Positions 44,620-55,495 of a stretch of 64,000 bases of DNA are shown in pieces. The stretch covers positions 1,178,001-1,242,000 of the forward strand of contig JAGVRJ010000002.1 of NCBI GenBank assembly GCA_019059635.1, read 5' to 3'. Both the position numbers and the translations under genes were made by a program. The notes below the pieces were generated by a model. It searched no databases. It was not told where the DNA came from and saw nothing but the letters and a program-made list of their open reading frames with translations. The DNA is from Proales similis (lineage: Eukaryota > Rotifera > Eurotatoria > Ploima > Proalidae). The first letter of the stretch is position 1, and the number at the start of each line of letters is the position of its first letter.

Positions 44620-45184
44620 AAATAAAACCCAATAAGAATAGGAGAGCTTGCTTTACCCTTGTTTTAGCAATTTTTTTAAACTCAGCTGTTATTTGTGCTC
44701 TGCTTAGGTAGGCAGTCTTGAAGCATTTATTTGGTCCTTTTGGTTCAGGTGATAGTTTCCTCAAGACGGTGGTCGGTTATGGAATTAAATTTCCAAGTTA
44801 AAATGAGATGAAAAGAACGGACCGGTCCAGATGAGTGTTGAAAGTTGATTAAAATTGAGATGAAATGGATGGAAAATAATCAACTACCGCCTTGAGGATG
44901 GTTTAAGAATAATGAAAAAAAAAGGTGCGAAAAGAGAGAGAGCGGTGCAAGAAAAAGAAAAATGCAGAGCTAGAGGAGTGAACGAAAAATGGAAGAAAAG
45001 AAAGGTGAAATCTAAGGGCGACTAACTGCACGTTTGAGAGCAGACGTGAGAAGTCATAGTCGAAACAAGAATGATGCGATGCGGCGTTGAATAGTTGGCG
45101 CTCTTCAGGCCAAGAGGCTAGGATTGACTCGGCTTGAGAATAAAATACCAAATTGTTGTTTATTTACAGCCGTCAGCTGACGCC
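44620..45184. other. Convergent intergenic region
   Basis: About 560 bp between the 3' ends of the RSL1D1-like and TEX14-like genes. It contains a purine-rich stretch near 44910-45000 and a minus-strand AATAAA about 20 nt past the TEX14-like stop. No gene is supported. Confidence 0.4.
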
Positions 45185-48100
45185 TCAGTCATCGAATATC
45201 ACTTTGGTCGATAGCTTGGGCGTCTGCACCTTAGTCTTGGCCAGTACCAGCGAGTGGCCGGTTTGCTCGTTGGTTAATAGGCTTTTAATGCGAAATTGAT
45301 TAGTCAGGCTTGACTTGGTCTCGAGCATGTAGCTATAGCCTTTGAATTTGCTAGTGTCTATGTAATGCTTGTCGAGGCGTACGTTGGCGTATTTGGGCGA
45401 TTCTTTTTTAGGCGACTTGACATGAGATGACTTTTGAGCGGCGGGCGACGCGCTTGCAGCGTAAGCACTTGTGGTCGCGTTGTCCGACTCGGTGACGTGG
45501 GTGGGAGGCGGTGGTAGTGGCAGCGAGCATTCACTGTTGCTCTGCTCGTCGGTGCGATTCGTTTTGTTTGACAAGAAGCGATCAAAGTCGTCGAGATACA
45601 CATTCTCGCTCACTTCTAGTGAGCCATCTTCTGCCTCCAGAACGTGGTTCAGCTCGTCTGGCACCGATTGGTAGTTGAGATCAGAGAGTATCTCCTCCTG
45701 CGACTTTGCCCTATGCGAAGCGAATTTCTGTGTAGCGTGAACCTCTCTTGACTCAATCGCTTTTGAGCGGTAGTTCTCATAACGGTACCATTTTTCGCTC
45801 GACTTATTTTGAACTCGTTCATCACCCTCGTCCGAGTACTCGTCTGAATCGCTGCTCTCTTCTTCGGTCTGAGCGAACTTTTCCAATTTCTCGTCGCTAA
45901 AGCAGTCATCCAAATTGGCCGCGCTGGCGCCGAAGCTTTTTTCTATGGGCGAGAGCGTCTCGTAAGTTTGCCTGCTGTCATGTCGCGTATGCGACTGCGG
46001 CTCACTATTCAAGTTCAATCGGTCCAAATTTCGAATTGATTTGGTGGTCGTAGTGTTTGTTGCTCGAGAGTAGAACGGTGGCGAAAAGCGAGCACCCACG
46101 CCTGAGTTATTATTTGAGGCCAAAGCCAGTCCATTCACAGACGTCGAGTGCTCAGTGCGTTCTGAGATGGTTGAGAGTTCCTTGTGCAATGAAATCGGAA
46201 TTTCGGCTCCAGTGGCGGCAGCTTCTCTTCCACTTGACTCCTTTTTACCGCCTGGGCACGGACTGAGCTCGCCCAGCAGAACTTGCCGACTCTTCTCGAC
46301 CGCGTCGATGAGCTCGCGATTTCGTTCTTCTCTGATCGCCTTTATTTTCGTCTCGGCCTCGTTTCTTTCTTTATTCGGAAATTCTTCGTACGACTGAACG
46401 AGACTTTTGACCGAGCCGTTGGCCGAAAAGAATCCGGTCTCGTTAGACGTGTCGGCCTTGCGTCGGCTTTGAACAGAGACAGAGCCACTCGACGCGGTCA
46501 TGTTTTGATTTGGCTTCGATTTTCGATTTAGTTTCTCTTTGGTGGGCCAATCTTTCTCGTTCGCACGGCTGTAGCTGTCCGATCTGCTCAAGTTTGTTTC
46601 AGTTTGATTGGAGTTGGTGCGAAGCGCGCTGTCGTCTTGCGACATGGCGCTGAACTCAAGCTTGGGCATCATTGGCGTTGTCTGCTCGCTCTTCTCCTCT
46701 TTGCCCTTGAACATGAAATAGCGTCTTTTTTCTTCGGGCGTCTCATACCGCATGTTCTCGTTCAGTAGTTGAACTTTGCTGTTGACTGCCTGCTCCTCAG
46801 AAGTAATAGAGCCGTCTGTCGCTCGACGTCGCCTCTCATGGTGCCTTTGCAACGCCTCAAACACCTTCTGCTTGTTCTCTGGATCGAGCAGACGTGACCT
46901 TGAGTAATAAATTGTGTCCAACAGTCTAAAGCGGTCTTTTTTTATTTTCGCCAACGCCGTGTCGAGCTCATTGCCGGACTCGCTCTCCTCCAATCTGCTC
47001 TGCACCAGTTGACTTCGCTCGCCGTCGGGAGTGATTTTAGTCAAATCGACTTGAGAGCCGGACGCTTCAACCTTTTGATATTGAATGTTAAGCTTCTCAA
47101 GCAGCTCGGCGTTCGGCATTGTTATGTCTTCGGAGGCGCGCTCGGCAGAGCGAGATTTAACTCGCGGCTGACGCACCGTATTCACATGAGGCGTTGGACT
47201 TGGAGTGAGAAAAGAAGGAGGCAGTGGCAGCTGCTCGTTTCGAACGGGAGTTGAAGCCGAGGCGATTTTGGCTCCGAAAGCATTTGCTGGAGGCGGCGGC
47301 AGAGGAGGCGGAGTGGGCGGCATCGAGGTGCCACTCTTTGCCCGTTGAGCACTTTTGTTCAAATTCAGAGGAGTGACGCTCTGCTTGGCATTGGGCGAAT
47401 TGGGAGATCTGGGCGAAGTGACGTGCTGCGGTTTGGGTAGGGGTGGCAGTTGTTCGTTGCGAGGACGACTCACGTTCACATACATTTGATCTGGATCATT
47501 TCGGCTGCTGCGGCCCAGTGTAGATCGACGTCTGGACACTGAACTAGGCCGTCTGTTGTCTCTTAGTTCGTGCAGATTGTTGCACGATCGTCGCATTACA
47601 CTGTTGTTTCCATGCCGCCTGGACAAATGAATCTCGGCCTTGTAAGCGTCACAGCAGACGAAACTCTGCACAGACGATTGTGAAAACTTGTCCAATTCTT
47701 CCATGCTGGTCACAGTGCCCATGTCGCGCGAGACCAGACCTTCGTGTAGACTGGCGACCCCTTCGCTAAAGCTGTTGGCTCTCAGACGGCAGCTGTCGTG
47801 TCGATTGCAACTTAGTGAACGCGGCCTCATTCCGCTCATTTCGCTGTCGCCCACGCGTTGCTTCAGACCACGCGTCAGAGTGGCGTTGTAAGCCTCCAGA
47901 CTTGCCTTGACATCTTCGAAACTCATTCGATTTATGGCGTTGTAATTGAAGCCGTCTTTGATGATGCGGCTGAACGGCACCGGAATGAGATCAAAGTCCA
48001 CAGGCAGACGCTTGTTCTCCAGCAAGATCTCGTCCTTGATCTGATACCACTCTAAATTGTACCAGGGCACGGTCACGTTGAACATTTCCCACATAACTGC

Positions 48101-49556
48101 GCACAAGCTGTACATGTCGGTGAGATAGGTGGCCGCTTCGTCCACCATTAGCTCGGGCGCGATCCAGTTCCAAGCGCAATTAAGGCCTTGATTGAGCACA
48201 ACTTTGGAGCGCTTCTGCTTGCTTGGCTCATTGTGCCGCTCGATACAATACTCCAAGTTGCCCAGCTTGGCCGTGTGCACCGAGGTCAGGAATATGCTGT
48301 GCGAGTTGACGTAGCAGTGGATTATATCGTGCTCGTGAAGGTAAATGAGCGCATCGCACACACTCAACAGTATTTGCGTCAGACTCTTCAGTTTGGGCTT
48401 TTTGTTGAGGCGAATCTCGTGCAGCACGTTGTACAGGGAGCCGATGTTCACTCTTTCGAACATGAGCATCATATTCTCGACGTTGTCGGTCGGACAAAAG
48501 CCCATCACTGCGAGCATGTTCGGAAAGTGGTTTATCTTTCTGCTCGAGCATCAATTGGCTTTCTTATTCAAACAATCCATTCAAATGAGTGCAACAAACC
48601 TGAGAAATGTCAGCTCGTCGATCAGCAAGTCGACGCAACCTCCTTGCGCCAGACTTGTGTGCAGGCGTTTCACGGTGACCAAATGTGTCTCTTTCCATTT
48701 CATGCTTTCGTAGATCATGAACGCGCCGTTCCTCAGCGTCGGTCCGAAACTGTCGTGGCACAAATGGGACTGGTTGACAGCCGGCAGTACTATGGGCACT
48801 CCGATTTCGTTCACAGTTTTGTAGAGCTGCATACTTTCGATTGAAACGGCTGCTTTATGCTTTAGAATTGAATCAAACGCTTACGGTTCCGAAACCGACC
48901 GAGCACGGGTTGACCATTTGACTGCTTGACTTTGCTTTTATATCACTTTTGAGTTGAGAATTTGAAAAATTGGAAAAACAGAAAATCGGTTCTGATAGAC
49001 TCACAATTGAAACTGGTCGCTTATTTCTGCTGGTTTGGAGGTCTGAAGCATGGCCTTGTAGCGGGCCTCTTCAATGAAAGCGACCATCTTACGCCTGTGG
49101 CTTTGATTCGCCTGGTGCATGGCCCATACTTTAGGCGCTCGGCCCTCCTCGTCGTGAAGACGCAAGTCTCCTCCGTACTCGAGCAGCAGTTGCATGATTT
49201 TCACATTTCCCGAACAGGCGGCTGCATGCACCGCAGTCTCGCCGTTCTGACAACGCCTTTAGGCAGCATGAACACATTAGCAGGTCGAGTGTGTGAACTG
49301 AAGCGATGCTCTTACTCGTTCGGATTGGCCTCGTACTCCAACAGTGATTTCACACAGCCCTTGTGACCGTTGAAGCAGGCGTAGTAGAGCGCCGTGTGTC
49401 CTTCCGTATCCAGTGCGTCGACATTGGGCTTTTCTGCGCATCACATTAAGCATCAATCGATCGCATCGCATTTTTCAGATCTTCACCTTCCTTCAGCAGA
49501 CTCCGCAGCTTGTATTTCTTTCCTTCGAACGCATACTTGTGCAGCTTGCTGTCCAT
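45185..49556 (-). CDS. TEX14: Ankyrin-repeat pseudokinase related to TEX14
   Basis: Vertebrate TEX14 stabilises germ-cell intercellular bridges by blocking abscission. The N terminus (ATG 49556) has ankyrin repeats over several exons: [29 protein letters not shown], then [41 protein letters not shown] (each spans roughly one repeat). GGDLRLHDE is also found in vertebrate TEX14. A kinase-like domain follows, with the ATP-lysine region HLVTVKRLH. The catalytic loop is [12 protein letters not shown] instead of HRDxxxxN and the DFG position reads GNLEY, also as in TEX14, so it is a pseudokinase. APE is kept as APELM. After it come about 850 residues of disordered sequence in one exon to the stop at 45185, with proline-rich tracts ([12 protein letters not shown]) and charged coils. 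I did not see a GPPxxxY CEP55-binding motif. Joins between the first exons are by eye. Confidence 0.8.
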
Positions 49557-50149
49557 TGCGGTGATGCTCGACTGGCGATTGCTTGTTCGATTGTTTGCGT
49601 GTTTACTTATTATTTAGTTAAGTTTGTCTCAAGCCTAGCAATGAATCGGAAACATGCGATTTGTAAAATGAATTCGCATTGAATAAGTTCACTTATTTGC
49701 CCGATCGCTTTCGCTAGTCAACCCACCCACTCCATCCTGTCCGCTGCTTTATAAACGCTCGCTCGCTCGCTCCCTCCATCCTTCTCTCTCTCTCTTTCTT
49801 CCGTTGTCGTTTTCAATTCTCTTCTCACTCACACGCTCTGGCTCTGGGTTTTGGCCTCTCGCTCGCCATCTCATGTATTTACAAGTATTGTCAACGATCG
49901 CATCTAGCCAACGGCCAAACTCGGCCGTTTGTTTCGCGCTTTTTTCTTCAAAATAGAAAATAGACCGCCAAAGCTGAACTAAATTCAAGTTTATTCTAAG
50001 AGTCGTTGATTTTATGTCTGATGCTATTCATTCGAATACAAAAAATAAAAACCTTTAAAACACCAAGACTCTAATTGATTTTTGCTTTTCTTCTAATTAG
50101 CCTGTCTAACGTATGGACCAAGTGCTGGCTGAAGTGATCGCTTGAGCTC
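49557..50149. other. Intergenic region upstream of the TEX14-like gene and downstream of LDH
   Basis: About 590 bp. It includes CT-rich tracts (49760-49860), a possible minus-strand AATAAA near 49990 for LDH, and a spurious minus-strand frame (49988-49749) made of Arg/Glu-rich low complexity. Confidence 0.4.
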
Positions 50150-51425
50150 TTAAAATTGAATTCCTTTTTGAACCTCAGAAATAGTTTCAATGCTGTTCTT
50201 CAATTTGGCAGCTTCTTCGTCATTGAGATTCATTGTGACTGTTGCCTCTACTCCTTGGCGACCGAGCACACACGGCACACTCAAAAACACCTCTGCCTTA
50301 ATGTTCAAATGCTCCTAGAAAGTGAATGTGAATAAAGGCACAGCGCAGGAATGTTCAATTTTGTTCCTTACCGAGTGACACCACTTCTGTTAGATTTTAT
50401 TTAAATGTTAAGCAATTACTTTAGAATAGAAGAGGAAGGAGGGAGCTGCTTACTGTAGTGAGAGCTGATAGAGCATAGACGCGTTTTTCGTTTCGCAGAA
50501 TGGCCTGGCAAATTGTGGACACAGAGAGACCAATAGCCCAGCTCGTGTAGCCCTTAAGGTTGATAATCTCATAGGCGCTCTGAACTACTTGATGGTGAAT
50601 ATCGTTCCAGTTCTCTGGGTCATCGGCTTGACCGATTTTTGGGTTCAGATAATTCAAGTTAACGCCTCCCACATTCACACTGCTCCACAGGGGTACTTGA
50701 AAAATTTTGGAAAAGCGAACCATTTAAGACTGTTCATGTTTGATTCAGTTTATGCAAAGGGCTCTTCTACCTGACGAATCTCCATGTTCGCCAATGATCC
50801 AGCCGTGAACGCTGTTTGGCGCGATGCCCAGTTTTTGGCCAATGAAGTAGCGGAATCGAGCCGAGTCGAGATTGGTTCCGGAGCCGATCACTCTGTGGGC
50901 TGGCAAGCCGCTTAGCTTCCAAGTTACATAAGTCAATATGTCACACGGATTGGAAACGACCAAGAATATGGCATCAGGGCTGTACTGAACCAAAGTGGGG
51001 ATCATGCCTGGATGATTGGTTTGTCAGGTCAACTTTTAGTCTTGATCGAACGCGTGGAGCAGCTTACTTTTGAAAATGTTGGTGTTACGCTGAACCAGAG
51101 AGAGTCGACTCTCGCCTGGCTGCTGCCTGGCTCCGGCGGTGATCACAATGATTTGAGAGTTCTCTGTGACCTTGAGATCCTTGCTCGCCTGGATGTTGAC
51201 GTTGCGGAGAAAAGCGAGGCCCTGCTGCAAGTCCATGAGCTCGCCTTTCAGCTTGTCTTCGGCAATGTCCGTCAGAGCGAGCTCATTGCAAACACCTTGG
51301 GTGAGAAGAGAGAAGGCGCAGGCCATGCCCACTTGTCCGACTCCGACCACGGTGATCTTGTTTGATCCCAGTGGCTTAAGATTAACATTCAAGTTGAGCA
51401 ACTTTTCGCGTGTGCTTTCGGCCAT
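50150..51425 (-). CDS. LDH: L-lactate dehydrogenase
   Basis: LDH interconverts pyruvate and lactate with NAD(H) in the cytosol. Five exons (51425-51068, 51007-50771, 50695-50454, 50386-50372, 50314-50150) sum exactly to 338 residues, the normal length. Key features are the Rossmann loop [10 protein letters not shown], the specificity loop [12 protein letters not shown] with Gln where malate dehydrogenase has Arg, [13 protein letters not shown], the substrate Arg in [10 protein letters not shown] and the proton-relay His in IIGEHGDSS. The fourth exon is a 15-nt microexon coding KWCHS, located in the segment before [12 protein letters not shown]. Leaving it out keeps the frame but shortens a loop by five residues. 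The start ATG follows no plausible upstream coding sequence. Confidence 0.94.
50372..50386 (-). other. 15-nt microexon of lactate dehydrogenase
   Basis: Flanked by an AACAG acceptor and a GTAAGG donor on the minus strand. It encodes KWCHS in phase 0. Without it the loop between ALTT and AEVF would be three residues shorter than in vertebrate LDH; with it, two residues longer. Confidence 0.75.
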
Positions 51426-52086
51426 CTTGGGCTTAGTCTTTTTGTTTTGCTTTTCTATGAAATGAAAATTTCAATGCTTCAATATGCGTGGTGACAATTA
51501 TTGTTAAATAGCAATCGCTATTCCTATTTTGCTAGTTTAGCTGAAATTAGCCGAGAAAATATTTTTTGAAACACACACACACACGACTAACACATTTAAA
51601 GACGCTACACAAAAGAGAAAAAGGAGTGAGGGGCACGCGTTGGGCAAGTGACTCGAGAGAAGCCAATCTGATTTCATGAAATCCTGAATGGTACTTTAGC
51701 GCAGCTATTTGGGAATAATGAGTCATGACGAGCTCTGCTTCTTTTCCTTCAGTTCTTACGCGATTCATAATGCCGCGTTTGGCAAGGCTCCGACAGACGC
51801 CAAATTATGCGGAAGAATTCATACCGCAGCTGATTAGGAGGCGAATAATCGTGCCAATTGTTCATGCATAAATTTCACCAGAACTCTTGTCTTGCTGGCC
51901 GTATCAGGTTTGAACAATGGGTTAGTTAAGACGCACGTCACATAACTGCAGTTGATGTTGAATTAGAATTGGAGGAGAAACTGGCGTAAAAAAGAAGAAT
52001 ATTTTGAATCGCTTCGATTGCTGGTCGATTTGCATGCACTCGAAATTGAAAGGCGAGTGCGCGCGGGGTGCTCGCGAGAATGCGAA
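51426..52086. other. Bidirectional intergenic region between LDH and DTD2
   Basis: About 660 bp between divergent start codons with a short (CA)n tract near 51571-51584. An open frame extends the DTD2 reading frame upstream to 52018, but the ATG at 52087 fits the family length better. No other gene is supported. Confidence 0.4.
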
Positions 52087-52731
52087 ATGTCCGAACAGAA
52101 CGATTCGTCTCCAGCGGCCACTCGAGTCAGATGCCTAATTCAGCAGTGTCTGAGTGCCAAGCTCAAGACCCGAATCGCGGATGAAAATCAGACCGACGAG
52201 TTTGTCCAAGTCAGGCGCCTTCAGCTTTTGTCTCTTTTCTTGCCCGAGTTTCCTCTTTACTTGAACAGATAGAGCGAGGAGCCGTGTTATTTGTTTGCTT
52301 TTTGAAAGACGCTACACTCGACGATGTGGATAAGCTGGGTTGGTTCTTTGAGCAGAACGTCTGCCAGTTTTTCTGGTTCAAAACGAATGATGCTAATTTA
52401 AAAAGCAAAACTTGCTCTCAATGTGAAACTGAGCGAAGCTGAGTCTGGCAAGCAAGTGGGCGTTCTCGATTTACCGGGCGATGTGCTCATCGTGCCGCAA
52501 GCAACTCTGGGCGGTCGCTCAAAAGGAAAGCAAATGCAGTACCATCGCAATGTGAGCAAAGACGACGGCAGGCAGCTGTTTCAGGCTTTTATCGACTCTT
52601 GTCGTCTAAATGCGCAAGAGCACGCCGGCTGGAAGAGCTCGACGCACAAGATTCTTCACGGCACGTATGGAATCAGACAAGTCTACTCGACTGAAACTAA
52701 CGGGCCCAATTTGCACTTGATCGAATTTTAG
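52087..52731 (+). CDS. DTD2: D-aminoacyl-tRNA deacylase 2 (animal-specific tRNA deacylase)
   Basis: DTD2 (ATD) removes wrongly attached amino acids, including L-Ala on tRNA-Thr, and modified D-aminoacyl groups. Three exons (52087-52209, 52269-52338, 52406-52731) sum exactly to 172 residues, the family length. It has the PQATLGG motif that replaces SQxTL of DTD1, the active-site neighbourhood LDLPGDVLIVPQATLGG, MQYHRN, and the C-terminal Gly-trans-Pro motif in ETNGPNLHLIEF. These features separate it from DTD1. ATG 52087 is preferred to the upstream in-frame positions because it gives the usual N terminus before the CLIQQCLSAKL helix. It lies about 160 bp upstream of UTP14 on the same strand. 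Confidence 0.93.
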
Positions 52732-52891
52732 ACGAATTACACATTTGAATAAAACTGTTTCGGTATTGATAGGTGAATAAATGAGAGAAATTCAATGCGC
52801 CAATTTAAAGCGAATTAGAAAGAGATGAGACCCTTTCGAACCAGTTTGTCACTGCTCTGTTTGCCTCTGATTTCTAATGCACTTGGTGAAG

Positions 52892-55415
52892 ATGGTGAAG
52901 CGAAAAGAGTCGGCAATATTGGCTCAGTTGGCGCACAGTGATGACGATGATGAATTCATTGAAGCGAACGATGCGCTGCGCCATGAGAACGAGGATGAAA
53001 TCGAATCGGACCAGTTCGATCCAGATCGAGAAGAAATGCTCATTCAGCAGCTTCAGTCGTTGGGCGGCAAGAAAAAGTTGCTATTCTGTTTTATCTGATT
53101 GCTAGCGACGTAAAGTAAGAGAAAATTCGACAATTTGAAGGAAACGACTTCGAACCGAGCTGGTGAGCGATGAGCTGGACGTCAATATAAGTAAGAAAGA
53201 AGCCAGAAAGCCGAACGCCGAAAGCTGACCAGTTCGAGCAATTTTAAAGACACTCAGAGCGATCCGAATTCAGTGCATAAAATAAAAACGCACGAGCTGC
53301 TGCACAGTCTGAAAGGCGTGTCAGATGCGGGCGCACTGAAGAAGCTCTTCTCCAAAACACACAAAAGAACCAAAGTGCTTGAGACACCTCTGGCGAGACA
53401 CATAAGCGAGAAAGCTGCTCGTCTGGCCGTTTACGAAGAGAATAAAAAAGAGGTGTCCAAGTGGGACCCAGTGATACAGAAGAATCGAAAAGTAAACGCC
53501 TCAATATTCTTTTAAATCGCGCATAATCCCAGCAAACCAACACACAAAAGAGTGAGCAGCTCGTATTCCCGCTCAAGCAGCCAGACTACAGCATGCGGTC
53601 GGCAGGAAGTTTCACAAACTCGTGGAAGGTACCAGCAAGCCGTCTCTAAAGCGATCTAGTTTAGGCTTTAAATTTTACAATTCACAGCCAGAGACCAGTC
53701 TAGAGCAAGAGGTGGCTGCTCTGCTTCAGACAAGCGAGAACAACTTGACAGATCAGAAACTGCTCACTGCAGCCGAGCAGCGTGCAATCGAGGCGCTAAA
53801 TCTTGAAGAGGTAGAGCCAAGTCTTGATGAATGCAAATTACTTGACATGACTTTGGGTTCACAGATGAAGCAGAAGAGAGCCGAGTTTTTGAAACTCAAA
53901 GCGATGGAGTCGTTCCAAGCGGCCAAGTTCAAGCGTTTGAAAAAAATCAAGAGCAAACGGTACAGGAAGATATTGCGCAAAGAGAAGGAGCGAAAAGAGG
54001 GCAAAGATCTAGAACGGATGGAAAAAGAGGACCCGACCAAGTTCAAAGAGGTGCTCGAGCTAATGCAAAAGAGACGAATGGAGGAGAGAATGAGTCTTCG
54101 ACACAAGAACGGCTCCAAGTGGGCCAAGCAGCGTCAACTCTACGCCAAATATGACGAGCAGGCCAGAGATGAGCTTCAAGAGCAGAAGCAGCTTTCAAAG
54201 GAGCTCACTAAAAAACTCAAACAGTTCGAGTACGACAGCGGCGACGAGGAAACAGAAAGAAAGGCAAATAATGAAAGCGACGGCTTAAAAACAGAAAACA
54301 TGCTGGCCGTCGACAATCCATGGATGAAAATGATGAAGGGCGTTGGTCTGATTGAAGAGAGCAGCTCGAAAGAACAAATTCCGGCGCAAGAAGAGTTCAC
54401 CCGACCGGCTGCTTTTCAAGCCGATTCAACTGATCAGAACGGCGAGAATGATTCCGACGATATGGACGATGAGGAGGATGACGCCGATGCATTTGGCTTT
54501 CAAAAGATCGAGAAGGACGTTAGCGACGTTCAGCACTTGCTCGAGGACGAGGAGCCTGAGCAAGACGATCAGAACCAAAGTTGCCATCAGGAATCAGCTA
54601 AATCACGACAGAGAAACAAAAGCAAAAAAACCAAGAAGCCAGCAAACACTGAAAGCGCTGAGAAAAGCGAAAGGTCTATTGAAACGAAAATCGAAGAGGA
54701 CAAGCCAAAGAGGCGGGCCGAGTCTAGAGTGGCTAATATTGAGCCATTAAATGAGAACTCGGTCACATTGCCGTCAGAAGATGTCCTGGAATTGAAAAGA
54801 GGGACAGCGGGTGGTGGTGGTGGCGAAGAACATCGACTGACTCTGAGTGAAGCGTTCGCTGATGACGATGTGGTCGAACAGTTCAGACAAGAAAAAGAAG
54901 AGCTTGTCGAGCGACAGAAGCCGAAAAAAGTCGAACTAACGATGCCAGGCTGGGGCGACTGGTCAGGCGCAGGCATCGATCCCAACGCCAGTGAAGAAAA
55001 GGCGAAGAAGAAAAAGCGCCAAAATCGAAGGAGATTGATCATTCAGCCCAAAGACATGCTTGAACAGCCCGCACGCAAGGACCAGAACTTAAGTCACGTG
55101 ATCATAAATGAGCAGGCCGATAACAAACTCATTGAATACCAAGTGAGTGAATAGGAAAAAAAAACTTAAAAAAACCTCGTTGATATACTAATCGAACATA
55201 TTTTAAAGATTAAAGATCTTCCGCATCTGATCAAGGATCCGAAAGAGCTTGAGAACAAGCTGGCACAGCCGATCGGACGAACATGGAATCCGGAGCACAA
55301 GTTTCACAAAATGATCACGCCCAAAGTAAAGACCAGACTTGGCACCATAATAGAGCCCATAGACAAGGACGATTTGCCCAAGAAGTATATTAAAAATAAA
55401 GCCAAGGCAGTCTAG
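52892..55415 (+). CDS. UTP14A: Small-subunit processome protein UTP14
   Basis: UTP14 is a nucleolar protein of the small-subunit processome that activates the helicase Dhr1 (DHX37) during 18S rRNA maturation. Six exons (52892-53076, 53141-53190, 53250-53491, 53551-53628, 53688-55142, 55209-55415) sum exactly to 738 residues. Anchors are VSKWDPVIQKNRK, EQLVFPLKQ, TSLEQEVAALL, KIKSKRYRKILRK, MEERMSLRHKNGSKWAKQ, NPWMKMM, DDVVEQFRQEKEE, LTMPGWGDWSGAG, PARKDQNLSHVIINE and, near the end, LAQPIGRTWNPE. Long acidic disordered stretches lie between. An in-frame ATG at 52877 is an alternative start. It converges on the NHL gene with about 80 bp between stops. Confidence 0.93.
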
Positions 55416-55495
55416 CCTTGAACAAATTCCATTCGATCTTGAAAAAAAAAAAGCAATTCATAGAGAGAGAGAGAGATTATGTGGATTATGGATTA

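Noticed and set aside
48188-48844. 218-aa plus-strand frame inside the TEX14-like gene
   Set aside because: Antisense shadow of the pseudokinase exons; no family features.
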